This document shows positions 1-5,765 of a stretch of 10,760 nt of DNA, one piece after another. Each line of letters starts with the position of its first letter. The first letter of the stretch is position 1. Source of the DNA: an uncultured Amaricoccus sp. (lineage in GTDB: Bacteria; Pseudomonadota; Alphaproteobacteria; Rhodobacterales; Rhodobacteraceae); NCBI RefSeq assembly GCF_937891315.1, contig NZ_CALAGI010000161.1, forward strand, positions 1 to 10,760, given 5' to 3'. Position numbers and translations under genes: made by a program. Below the pieces are notes generated by a model. The model had not been told where the DNA came from, did no database searches, and saw only the letters and a list, made by a program, of their open reading frames with translations.

Positions 1-63
1 GCGCTAAATCAAGACTCTGGAGCGGACGAGCCGGCTCTGCCGGATCGGACTCCGCTCTGGACG
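1..63. repeat. Palindromic repeat, copy A (end of sulP gene)
   Basis: This stretch aligns without gaps to 3051-3113, with about 47 of 63 bases identical by eye and the best part at 19-63. It can fold: GAGCGGA (20-26) pairs with TCCGCTC (51-57), and inside it CCGGC (31-35) pairs with GCCGG (39-43) around a TCT loop. It contains the last 16 codons and the TGA stop (9-11) of the SulP gene. The left edge may extend beyond the window. It resembles REP-like or gene-embedded palindromic elements, but I cannot assign it to a named family. It may also act as a transcription terminator or as an mRNA 3' end. Confidence 0.65.
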
Positions 64-1739
64 GCACCGGAAATCCACCCTCGCCGCCGGGCGGACTCCA
101 GCGCCGACTCCACCGTCGGCGCGTAGCGCACGAGGGGTGGTCGCGCGCCGTGGGCCAGAAATTCGCGGCGCAATTCGGGGGTGGTCCCGGTCAGGTAGAT
201 CGCGACCCCCCGCCGCTTGGCCTTGTGCGCCAGACCTTCGATCATATGCGCGGCCGAACTGTCGACCAGCGTCACATCGGTGAAATCGACCACCAGCAAC
301 TTGTGCGCGTCCGAGATCCGTTCGAGCACCGCGCCGACGGTCGAGACCGCGCCGAAGAACACCGCGCCGCGGATGTGATAGATGAGCACATCCGGCCGCG
401 CGCCCTCCTCGGCATAGGGCGCGCGGTCGTCCTCGTCGCGATCGGCATGGCCGGTCGCGATCTCCACCGCCTGCGACATGCGATGGATGAAGAGCAGCGC
501 GCCGAGGGCGAAACCGACCAGGATCGCCTCGGTCAGGTCGCGGAAGATGGTGAGCAGCAGCGTGACATAGAGCACCGCCGCGTCGCCGCGCGAGGCCCGC
601 GTCAACGCGACGAAGGCCGGTTTCTCCACCATGTCCCAGGCGACGAGCGCGAGCACGGCTGACAGCACGGCCAGCGGGATATAGCCCGCGAGCGGCGCGG
701 CGACGAGCAGGAAGGCCAGCAGGAAGACGCTGTGCAGCATGCCGGCGACCGGCCCATGCGCCCCGGCCCGCACATTGGTCGCGGTGCGGGCGATGGTCCC
801 CGTCACGCAGAAGCCACCGAACAGAGCCGAGCCCATGTTGGCGAACCCCTGCGCCACCAGTTCGGTATTCGACCGATGCCGTCGCCCGGTCATGCCGTCC
901 GCGACCACCGCCGAAAGCAGCGACTCGATGGCGCCGAGCAAGGTGAAGGAAATCGCGGCCGGCATCACCGCGGTGATCTTCTCGAAGGAGAAGGTCGGCA
1001 GCGCGGGCGACGACGGATCCCCGGTCAGCGCGCCGAAGGTCGAGGCGATCGTGGCGACCGGCAAGCTGAAGACCCAGGCGACGAGGGTGGCGGCGACCAC
1101 CGCGATCAGCATTCGCGGCCATCGCGGCCGGGTGACCCGCATCCAGATCATCGCGCCGATCGAGGCGGCGGACAGCGCGCAGGTCGCGGGATCCATTGTC
1201 GGAAGCGCGTGCCAGAGGACAAGCAGCTTCTCGATCAGCGGCCCCGGTTCCGGCCCGTCAAGCGTCAGACCGAGCAGCGGCCTGATCTGGCTGGCGAAGA
1301 TGACGGCCCCGATCCCGGCGGTAAAGCCGACGGTGACCGGAAAGGGGATGAACTTTATATAGGTACCGAGCCGCAGCGCCCCGACCGCCAGCAGCATCAG
1401 CCCGGACAGGAAGGTGGCGAGGATCAGCCCGTCGATGCCATGCGCCTGCACCGTCGCGCCGATCAGCACGATGAAGGCGCCGGCCGGTCCGCCGATCTGG
1501 AACCTGCTGCCGCCGAGCGCCGAGACGAGGAAGCCGCCGACGATCGCGGTGATCAGCCCCATCTTGGGCGCGACGTCCGCGGCGATGGCGATCGCCATCG
1601 ACAGCGGCAGCGCGACGATCGCGACCGTGAGGCCGGCCACGGCGTCGGCCCGCAGCTGGCGCGCGCCATAGCCTTCGCGCAGGGTTGTGACGAGCTTCGG
1701 AACGAACTCGGTATTCGGCGACAACGTGGAAGGCGGCAT
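9..1739 (-). CDS. SulP-family anion permease with STAS domain
   Basis: This 576-residue protein is an inner-membrane SulP (SLC26-like) transporter, a family that moves sulfate, bicarbonate or other anions, usually with H+ or Na+. The N-terminal half of the transport domain shows the SulP pattern around residues 61-90 (GLITAIVGGF, then GGSRFQIGGPAGAF). Residues 272-282 hold ESLLSA and a following Asp, and residues 308-327 hold the GGF.VTGTIARTATN.RAGA motif. Many hydrophobic segments fill residues 31-418. A STAS domain follows at about 449-545, with the conserved VDSSAAHMIE at 492-501. The start at 1739 is chosen because SulP-like sequence begins soon after it. The frame stays open to 1883, but that extension looks non-homologous. 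No Shine-Dalgarno is visible; the leader instead has CTTTTCC twice just before the ATG. The last 16 residues lie in a repeat shared with the ROK gene. The substrate cannot be decided from sequence. Confidence 0.93.
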   Translation of the reverse strand: MPPSTLSPNTEFVPKLVTTLREGYGARQLRADAVAGLTVAIVALPLSMAIAIAADVAPKMGLITAIVGGFLVSALGGSRFQIGGPAGAFIVLIGATVQAHGIDGLILATFLSGLMLLAVGALRLGTYIKFIPFPVTVGFTAGIGAVIFASQIRPLLGLTLDGPEPGPLIEKLLVLWHALPTMDPATCALSAASIGAMIWMRVTRPRWPRMLIAVVAATLVAWVFSLPVATIASTFGALTGDPSSPALPTFSFEKITAVMPAAISFTLLGAIESLLSAVVADGMTGRRHRSNTELVAQGFANMGSALFGGFCVTGTIARTATNVRAGAHGPVAGMLHSVFLLAFLLVAAPLAGYIPLAVLSAVLALVAWDMVEKPAFVALTRASRGDAAVLYVTLLLTIFRDLTEAILVGFALGALLFIHRMSQAVEIATGHADRDEDDRAPYAEEGARPDVLIYHIRGAVFFGAVSTVGAVLERISDAHKLLVVDFTDVTLVDSSAAHMIEGLAHKAKRRGVAIYLTGTTPELRREFLAHGARPPLVRYAPTVESALESARRRGWISGAVQSGVRSGRAGSSAPES

Positions 1740-2033
1740 GACGGGAAAAGTCACTGGAAAAGAGCTCTCAAGGCTTGTGGCGCCTTTGCCGCGCCGCCGC
1801 AAGGCCGTGCGATGCGACGCTGCGACGACGAAATGAACCTGGCCCGACGATACCGGCCAAGCAAGCGGCCGAACGGCGCGCAATTCTCCCCGCCGGTAAA
1901 TGCGTAAAGCCGGACCGCCGGAGTCCCGGCGGCCCGCGGTTCGGCATCCCTCCCCACCCCTGGGTCGCGCACGCCGCGCGATTGCTTCGCGTCCGGCGCC
2001 GGGCTACCCTGCCCCGAACCCGCGGAGGCGACA
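1740..2033. other. Intergenic region between divergent sulP and TAXI genes
   Basis: This 294-base interval separates two divergent starts and should hold promoters for both, but no convincing -35/-10 pair is visible on either strand. It contains a perfect 7-bp hairpin, CCGCCGG (1915-1921) with CCGGCGG (1926-1932) and loop AGTC. Near the SulP start a direct repeat GGAAAAG occurs at 1744-1750 and 1756-1762, with the palindrome AGAGCTCT at 1761-1768. Short open frames here look like chance frames of GC-rich DNA. No RNA gene is seen. Confidence 0.5.
2024..2028 (+). promoter_or_regulatory. Shine-Dalgarno that fixes the TTG start of the TAXI gene
   Basis: GGAGG lies five bases before the TTG at 2034-2036. 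The next in-frame ATG comes only after the signal peptide, so this site supports the unusual TTG start. Confidence 0.7.
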
Positions 2034-2987
2034 TTGATCCGTATCATTGCGTTCCTCACCGCGCTGGTCCTCGGCGCTTCCAGCGTCGGCGCGATCGAGG
2101 CGCGGCTGGTCTGGATGGGCACCGGCAGCGTGGCGGGGGTGTATTTTCCCGTCGGCGTGTCGCTCTGCCGCCTCGTGAACCAGACGCGGCGCGAGCATGG
2201 CATCCGTTGCGCCGCCCGTGTCACCGAGGGTTCGGTCGGCAATCTCGCCGGCCTGCGCGGCGGCGGGCTCGATCTGGCGCTCGCCCAGTCCGACAGCCAG
2301 GCCGATGCCTGGCGCGGCACCGGGGATTTCGCGGACGATGGCCCCGACACCGCGCTGCGCTCGGTCATGTCGCTCCATGCCGAGCCGCTGACCATCGTCA
2401 CGCGGAAAGGGTCGGGCATCGCCGCCCTCTCCGACCTCCCCGGCAAGCGGATCTCGGTCGGCTCCGGCCAGCGGGCGCTGATGGGCAAGCTGATGGCCGG
2501 CCTCGGCTGGACCGAGACGAGCTTCGCCGCCGTCGAGGAGGTGCCGCCCGAGGATCTCGATACCGCGCTCTGCGGCGGGTCGATCGACGCCTTCGTGCTC
2601 GCGATCGGCCATCCGGCGCTGGTGGTGCAGGAGGTGACCGGCCTCTGCGACGCGGTATTGGTGCGAGTGACCGGCCCGGCGGTGGAGGCGGTGATCGCGT
2701 CCGACCCCGCCTATTTCGCCACCGTGATCCCCGGCGGGCTCTATCGCGGGATACCGGCCGACGTGCCGACCTTCGGGGTCGGCGCCACGGTCGTCACCCG
2801 CGCCGATGTACCGGAGGAGGTGGTCTACACGGTGACCAGGGCGATCTTCCAGGATTTCGACACGCTCGTCGGCCTGAATCCCGCGCTCGGCACCCTCGAC
2901 CGCGACCAGATGATCCGCCGCGGCCTGACCGCCCCGCTGCATCCCGGCGCCGAGCGCTACTACCGCGAGCAGGGCTGGCTCCCGTAG
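2034..2987 (+). CDS. TAXI-family TRAP transporter substrate-binding protein
   Basis: This 317-residue protein is a predicted periplasmic solute-binding protein of the TAXI (TRAP-associated extracytoplasmic immunogenic) family. Residues 1-20 form a signal peptide (hydrophobic core IIAFLTALVLGASS, small residues before a likely cut after GA at 19-20). The start of the mature protein has the family pattern MGTGSVAGVYFPVG (28-41), then LCRLVN (44-49), EGSVGN (65-70) and LDLALAQSDSQADAWRG (79-95), which line the ligand cleft in TAXI proteins. Cysteines at 45 and 59, and at 180 and 205, could form disulfides. The start is TTG, supported by a good Shine-Dalgarno. TAXI proteins normally work with a fused TRAP permease (DctQM-like), but none is in the window, so it may use a distant permease or act in sensing. 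The ligand is unknown; glutamate and similar acids are known for some relatives. Confidence 0.88.
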   Translation: MIRIIAFLTALVLGASSVGAIEARLVWMGTGSVAGVYFPVGVSLCRLVNQTRREHGIRCAARVTEGSVGNLAGLRGGGLDLALAQSDSQADAWRGTGDFADDGPDTALRSVMSLHAEPLTIVTRKGSGIAALSDLPGKRISVGSGQRALMGKLMAGLGWTETSFAAVEEVPPEDLDTALCGGSIDAFVLAIGHPALVVQEVTGLCDAVLVRVTGPAVEAVIASDPAYFATVIPGGLYRGIPADVPTFGVGATVVTRADVPEEVVYTVTRAIFQDFDTLVGLNPALGTLDRDQMIRRGLTAPLHPGAERYYREQGWLP

Positions 2988-3050
2988 GAATTCCGGCGCG
3001 GTGCGAGGGCAATCTCCAACCAGACGGGATCGTCCGGTGGTCAGGATGGT

Positions 3051-3113
3051 GCGACAGGTCAATATGCCGGAGCGGACGGCCCGGTTCTGCCGGGGCGACT
3101 TTCGCTCTGGTCG
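3051..3113. repeat. Palindromic repeat, copy B (end of ROK gene)
   Basis: This is the second copy of the repeat at 1-63, at a constant offset of 3050. Pairing is kept although bases differ: GAGCGGA (3070-3076) pairs with TTCGCTC (3101-3107) using one G-T wobble, and CCCGG (3080-3084) pairs with CCGGG (3090-3094). It contains the TGA stop (3059-3061) and last codons of the ROK gene, in the same frame as copy A in sulP. It also sits between the convergent ends of the TAXI and ROK genes, where it could serve as a terminator. The rest of that gap (2988-3050) shows no clear hairpin with a T tract. Confidence 0.65.
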
Positions 3114-4339
3114 TTCGCGCGGCTGCCGAGGACGCGGTCGGTCAGCCCGTCGATCGCCAGCGCCGCCGCGCCCATCGCCCACAGCCGATCGCCCCATTTA
3201 TGCACCCGCACCTCCGGCGGCGGCCGGTCCAGGCAGAGCGCGTTGTCGCGCATCTGGTCGAGCACCCGCGTCCCATAGAGGAAGTCGTAGCGCATCTGCT
3301 CGCCGGAAAAGATGATGAGCGCCGGGTCGAAGATATTGACCAGATTGGCCAGCGCCAGGCTGAACATCCGCCCAGCCCGATTGAAGATCGAGAGCGCCAT
3401 CGCATCCCCGGCCTTGGCCGCCGCGAACAGCGCGTCGAGTTCGGCCTGTCGGTCGACCGGACGGGCGCCGAGATCGAGCGCCGTCGTCGCCTCGCGCAGC
3501 AGCGCGTAGTCGGCGACATAGGCCTCGAGACAGCCGCGTTGGCCACAGCGGCAGAGCGCGCCGTCGAGTTCGACCTTGGTGTGGCCGAATTCCGCGCCGA
3601 TGCCGCGGCCGCCGCGATAGAGCTTGTGGTCGAGCACGATGCCCATGCCGACGCCATGCTCGATGGTGACGACCAGGAACTCCGGCACGCCCTTGCCGTA
3701 ACCGAACCATTGCTCGGCCAGCGCGGCGAGGTTGGCGTCGTTGTCGAGGAACACCGGGCAGGGGAAGGCCTCGTCGAGCAGCGCGCCGAAATCGACGTCG
3801 CGCGCCCGAAAGCACGGGCTCCAATGCACCAGCCGCCGGCTCGCCTCCAGAAATCCGGGCAGGCCGACGCCGAGGCAGTCGAGCGCGCCGAAATCGCGGC
3901 CGAGCAACGTGAGCGCCTCGGCGACGGCGGCGCGGAGATGGCCCGCGACCGGCGCCGCGGAGTCGCTGCCCCGCGGCATCCGCGCGACATGGTTCAGTTG
4001 CTCACCGCCCTCGAAATCCATCAGGGTGACGGTGATATGATCCTCCGAGATCTTGGCGCCGCAGACCAGGAAGGCGTCGGGCCGGACGCGCAGCAGCACA
4101 CGGGGACGACCGCGGGCACCGCCCCGCTCGCCGGGCTCGGGAGCCTCGTCCAGCACCTCCTCGACCAGCCCTTCGGCCACCAGTTCGGCGGTGATCGAGG
4201 TCACGGTCGCCGCGCTGATCCCGGTGTCCCGCGCGACATCTACCCGCGCCGCGCGACGCAGGCGCCGGATCGCGGAGAGAACGGCGCGGCGGTTGCGCAG
4301 GCGCAGGCCCTGCGGCTGCGCGGGCAGGCCATCGGGCAT
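3059..4339 (-). CDS. xylR: ROK-family transcriptional regulator, probable xylose repressor
   Basis: This 426-residue protein combines an N-terminal winged helix-turn-helix (about 12-66, with the recognition region GISAATVTSITAEL at 40-53) and a C-terminal ROK sugar-binding domain (about 85-400). ROK landmarks are the DNDAN motif (199-203), GIGAEFGH (246-253) and the zinc site CRCGQRGC (263-270), with His253 as the likely fourth ligand. The family (Bacillus XylR, NagC, Mlc) binds operators and lets go when the sugar or sugar phosphate binds. Divergence from xylFHGBA makes xylose the likely effector; this is inferred from position. The start at 4339 is forced by an in-frame TGA directly before it. 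No clear Shine-Dalgarno stands alone here, so translation may be coupled to the preceding 24-codon frame. The tail (411-426) is repeat-derived. Confidence is high for ROK, moderate for the xylR name. Confidence 0.9.
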   Translation of the reverse strand: MPDGLPAQPQGLRLRNRRAVLSAIRRLRRAARVDVARDTGISAATVTSITAELVAEGLVEEVLDEAPEPGERGGARGRPRVLLRVRPDAFLVCGAKISEDHITVTLMDFEGGEQLNHVARMPRGSDSAAPVAGHLRAAVAEALTLLGRDFGALDCLGVGLPGFLEASRRLVHWSPCFRARDVDFGALLDEAFPCPVFLDNDANLAALAEQWFGYGKGVPEFLVVTIEHGVGMGIVLDHKLYRGGRGIGAEFGHTKVELDGALCRCGQRGCLEAYVADYALLREATTALDLGARPVDRQAELDALFAAAKAGDAMALSIFNRAGRMFSLALANLVNIFDPALIIFSGEQMRYDFLYGTRVLDQMRDNALCLDRPPPEVRVHKWGDRLWAMGAAALAIDGLTDRVLGSRANDQSESRPGRTGPSAPAY

Positions 4340-4414
4340 TCATCCGCCCCCGTGCCGGTGAAAGCGTCGCCATTTAAATTCGGAAGGTGAACTTTCTCTT
4401 CGCGCCCGCGGCAT
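4340..4414 (-). CDS. Possible 24-codon leader peptide upstream of the ROK gene
   Basis: An ATG at 4414 follows a strong Shine-Dalgarno (AAAGGAG, 4427-4421 on the minus strand, six bases before the ATG). The frame runs 24 codons, encodes a very basic peptide starting MPRARRESSPSEFKWRRFHR, and ends in TGA immediately adjacent to the ROK ATG and in the same frame. It could be a leader peptide that couples translation into the ROK gene. It could instead be a former N-terminal extension cut off by a stop mutation, or chance. The peptide resembles nothing I recognise. The Shine-Dalgarno is clearly better than anything next to the ROK start itself. Confidence 0.35.
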   Translation of the reverse strand: MPRARRESSPSEFKWRRFHRHGGG

Positions 4415-4420
4415 GAGACA

Positions 4421-4427
4421 CTCCTTT
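4421..4427 (-). promoter_or_regulatory. Strong Shine-Dalgarno before the leader frame
   Basis: The minus-strand AAAGGAG is placed six bases before an ATG at 4414. It is the best ribosome-binding site between the ROK start and xylF on this strand. That suggests ribosomes load here rather than at 4339. Confidence 0.55.
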
Positions 4428-4503
4428 CGCGGCGCAACATTACAAGAATCTCACGATATATAACCCGCCGTGGTCGCGAGTAGGCGCTCACTTCAAATCA
4501 CAA

Positions 4504-4520
4504 GTCAAAATAAATTTGAC
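4504..4520. promoter_or_regulatory. Candidate operator (inverted repeat) upstream of xylF
   Basis: The sequence GTCAAAATAAATTTGAC has 6-bp arms (GTCAAA and TTTGAC) around a 5-base AT spacer. It overlaps the TTGACA hexamer at 4516-4521, so a protein bound here would block or remodel a promoter. A related TCAAAT lies 12 bases upstream (4493-4498). The natural candidate to bind it is the divergent ROK repressor; this is inferred from position and symmetry, not from a known motif match. Confidence 0.45.
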
Positions 4521-4521
4521 A
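4516..4521 (+). promoter_or_regulatory. Candidate -35 hexamer for the xylF operon
   Basis: A perfect TTGACA lies 105 bases before the xylF ATG. The matching -10 is poor (GAATCT at a 17-base spacing), which would fit an activator-dependent or variant alphaproteobacterial promoter, or mean the hexamer is chance. Confidence 0.3.
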
Positions 4522-4611
4522 ATCGAATTTAATCGCCGGAATCTCCCCGCAAGAATCTCGCTCGGCACGGAATCATGCCTGGGCGGGGAAAAAGCCGGTT
4601 CATGCCGCAAC

Positions 4612-4618
4612 GGGAGGA
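4612..4618 (+). promoter_or_regulatory. Shine-Dalgarno of xylF
   Basis: GGGAGGA ends seven bases before the ATG at 4626. It selects this start over the in-frame ATGs at 4575 and 4602, which would put 17 or 8 charged residues before the signal peptide. Confidence 0.8.
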
Positions 4619-4625
4619 CTTCCGC

Positions 4626-5657
4626 ATGAAATCATTCTCAATCCTGGCCGCCGCCGTGCTGGCCTCGGGCCTCGCGAGCACCGCCATGGCCCAGGATCTG
4701 ACGGTCGGCGTCAGCTGGTCCAACTTCCAGGAAGAGCGCTGGAAAACCGACGAGGCGGCGATCAAGGCCGCGCTCGAAGCGGCGGGTGCCAAATACATCT
4801 CCGCCGACGCGCAGAGTTCGTCGGCCAAGCAGCTGTCCGACGTCGAGAGCCTGATCGCGAGCGGCGCCAACGCGCTCATCATCCTCGCCCAGGACAGCGC
4901 GGCCATCGGCCCGGCCATCGAGGCCGCGGCGAACGAAGGCATCCCCGTCGTCGGCTATGACCGGCTGATCGAGGATCCGCGCGCCTTCTATCTGACCTTC
5001 GACAATGTCGAGGTCGGCCGGATGCAGGCCGCCGCCGTGTTCGAAAAGGCACCGAAGGGCAACTACGTGATGATCAAGGGGTCGCCCACCGATCCCAACG
5101 CCGACTTCCTGCGCGGCGGCCAGCAGGAGGTATTGCAAAAGGCGATCGACGCCGGCGACATCGCCATCGTCGGCGAGGCCTATACCGACGGCTGGCTGCC
5201 CGCCAACGCCCAGCGCAACATGGAGCAGATCCTGACGGCGACCGACAACAAGGTCGACGCGGTGGTGGCCTCGAACGACGGCACCGCCGGCGGGGTGGTC
5301 GCGGCGCTGACCGCCCAGGGCATGGAAGGCATCCCGGTCTCGGGCCAGGACGCCGACGCCGCCGCGCTGAACCGCGTGGCGCTCGGCACCCAGACCGTGA
5401 CGATCTGGAAGGACTCGCGCGAACTTGGCAAGGAAGCGGCGGAGATCGCGCTGGCTCTGGCTGGCGGTTCCACGCCCGACAAGGTCGAAGGCGCGCACAA
5501 ATGGACATCGGCCGGCGGCGTCGAACTGGACGCGCTGTTCCTGACCCCGGTTCCGATCACCAAGGACAATCTCGACGTGGTCATCGACGCGGGCTGGATC
5601 AAGAAGGACGCGCTCTGCGCCAGCGTCCCGGCCGGCGCCGCCCCCGCCTGCGGCTGA
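4626..5657 (+). CDS. xylF: D-xylose ABC transporter, periplasmic binding protein
   Basis: This 343-residue protein is the periplasmic receptor that hands D-xylose to the XylH/XylG importer. Residues 1-22 are a signal peptide (KSF, hydrophobic core ILAAAVLASGLAS, cut predicted after AMA before QD). The mature part is a two-lobed periplasmic-binding-protein type 1 fold. Sugar-site motifs match E. coli XylF as I know it: ERW (37-39), YDR (111-113), FDN.EVGR (125-132), KGSPTDPNAD (151-160), TDGWLP (187-192), VVASNDGTAGG (213-223) and SGQDADAAA (239-247). The C-terminus has cysteines at 331 and 342 that may form a disulfide. It is first in the operon, with the strongest ribosome site, as usual for binding proteins needed in excess. 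A hairpin after the stop may protect its message. Expression is probably controlled by the divergent ROK regulator. Confidence 0.96.
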   Translation: MKSFSILAAAVLASGLASTAMAQDLTVGVSWSNFQEERWKTDEAAIKAALEAAGAKYISADAQSSSAKQLSDVESLIASGANALIILAQDSAAIGPAIEAAANEGIPVVGYDRLIEDPRAFYLTFDNVEVGRMQAAAVFEKAPKGNYVMIKGSPTDPNADFLRGGQQEVLQKAIDAGDIAIVGEAYTDGWLPANAQRNMEQILTATDNKVDAVVASNDGTAGGVVAALTAQGMEGIPVSGQDADAAALNRVALGTQTVTIWKDSRELGKEAAEIALALAGGSTPDKVEGAHKWTSAGGVELDALFLTPVPITKDNLDVVIDAGWIKKDALCASVPAGAAPACG

Positions 5658-5674
5658 GCCGACCAGCGACGGGA

Positions 5675-5700
5675 GGAGCGGGGCGCCACCGTCCCGCTCC
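5675..5700 (+). promoter_or_regulatory. Strong intercistronic hairpin between xylF and xylH
   Basis: GGAGCGGGGC (5675-5684) pairs with GTCCCGCTCC (5691-5700) over ten pairs, one of them G-U, around the loop GCCACC. It begins 17 bases after the xylF stop. The bases after it (GCTTGACC) are not a T tract, so it is not a classical intrinsic terminator. It more likely stabilises the xylF 3' end against exonucleases or causes partial termination, giving more XylF than XylH. Confidence 0.65.
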
Positions 5701-5765
5701 GCTTGACCTGGGCGCTGAAGTGCCCCGGACCCCGATTGTCGGCGTGCGTGACAGGAGTGCGCGAG

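Larger units (their letters stand above)
4415..4625. promoter_or_regulatory. Divergent xylR-xylF control region
   Basis: This is the control region between the ROK regulator and xylF and is AT-rich against its GC-rich surroundings. It contains an AT-rich core TATATAAC (4457-4464), usable as a -10 on either strand. It also has the heptamer GAATCTC three times (4446-4452, 4539-4545, 4553-4559), an inverted repeat at 4504-4520 and a TTGACA at 4516-4521. No good -10 lies 16-18 bases after the TTGACA, so the transcription starts cannot be fixed by eye. An in-frame ATG at 4575 precedes the chosen xylF start but has no signal peptide behind it. Confidence 0.6.

Noticed and set aside
732..1907. A 391-codon plus-strand frame antisense to the SulP gene.
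   Set aside because: It is a mirror frame of a well-supported membrane transporter and shows no family motifs.
1915..1932. A perfect 7-bp hairpin in the sulP-TAXI gap, considered as a terminator.
   Set aside because: It lies between divergent starts, has no T tract, and such short GC stems are expected by chance in this DNA.
1775..4390. An 871-codon plus-strand open frame over the TAXI and ROK genes.
   Set aside because: It overlaps the TAXI gene in another frame and the ROK gene antisense, is arginine-rich and has no recognisable domain. Both overlapped genes have full family motifs.
4575..4625. An earlier xylF start at 4575.
   Set aside because: It would place charged residues before the signal peptide and has no ribosome site, while the ATG at 4626 has GGGAGGA at ideal spacing.
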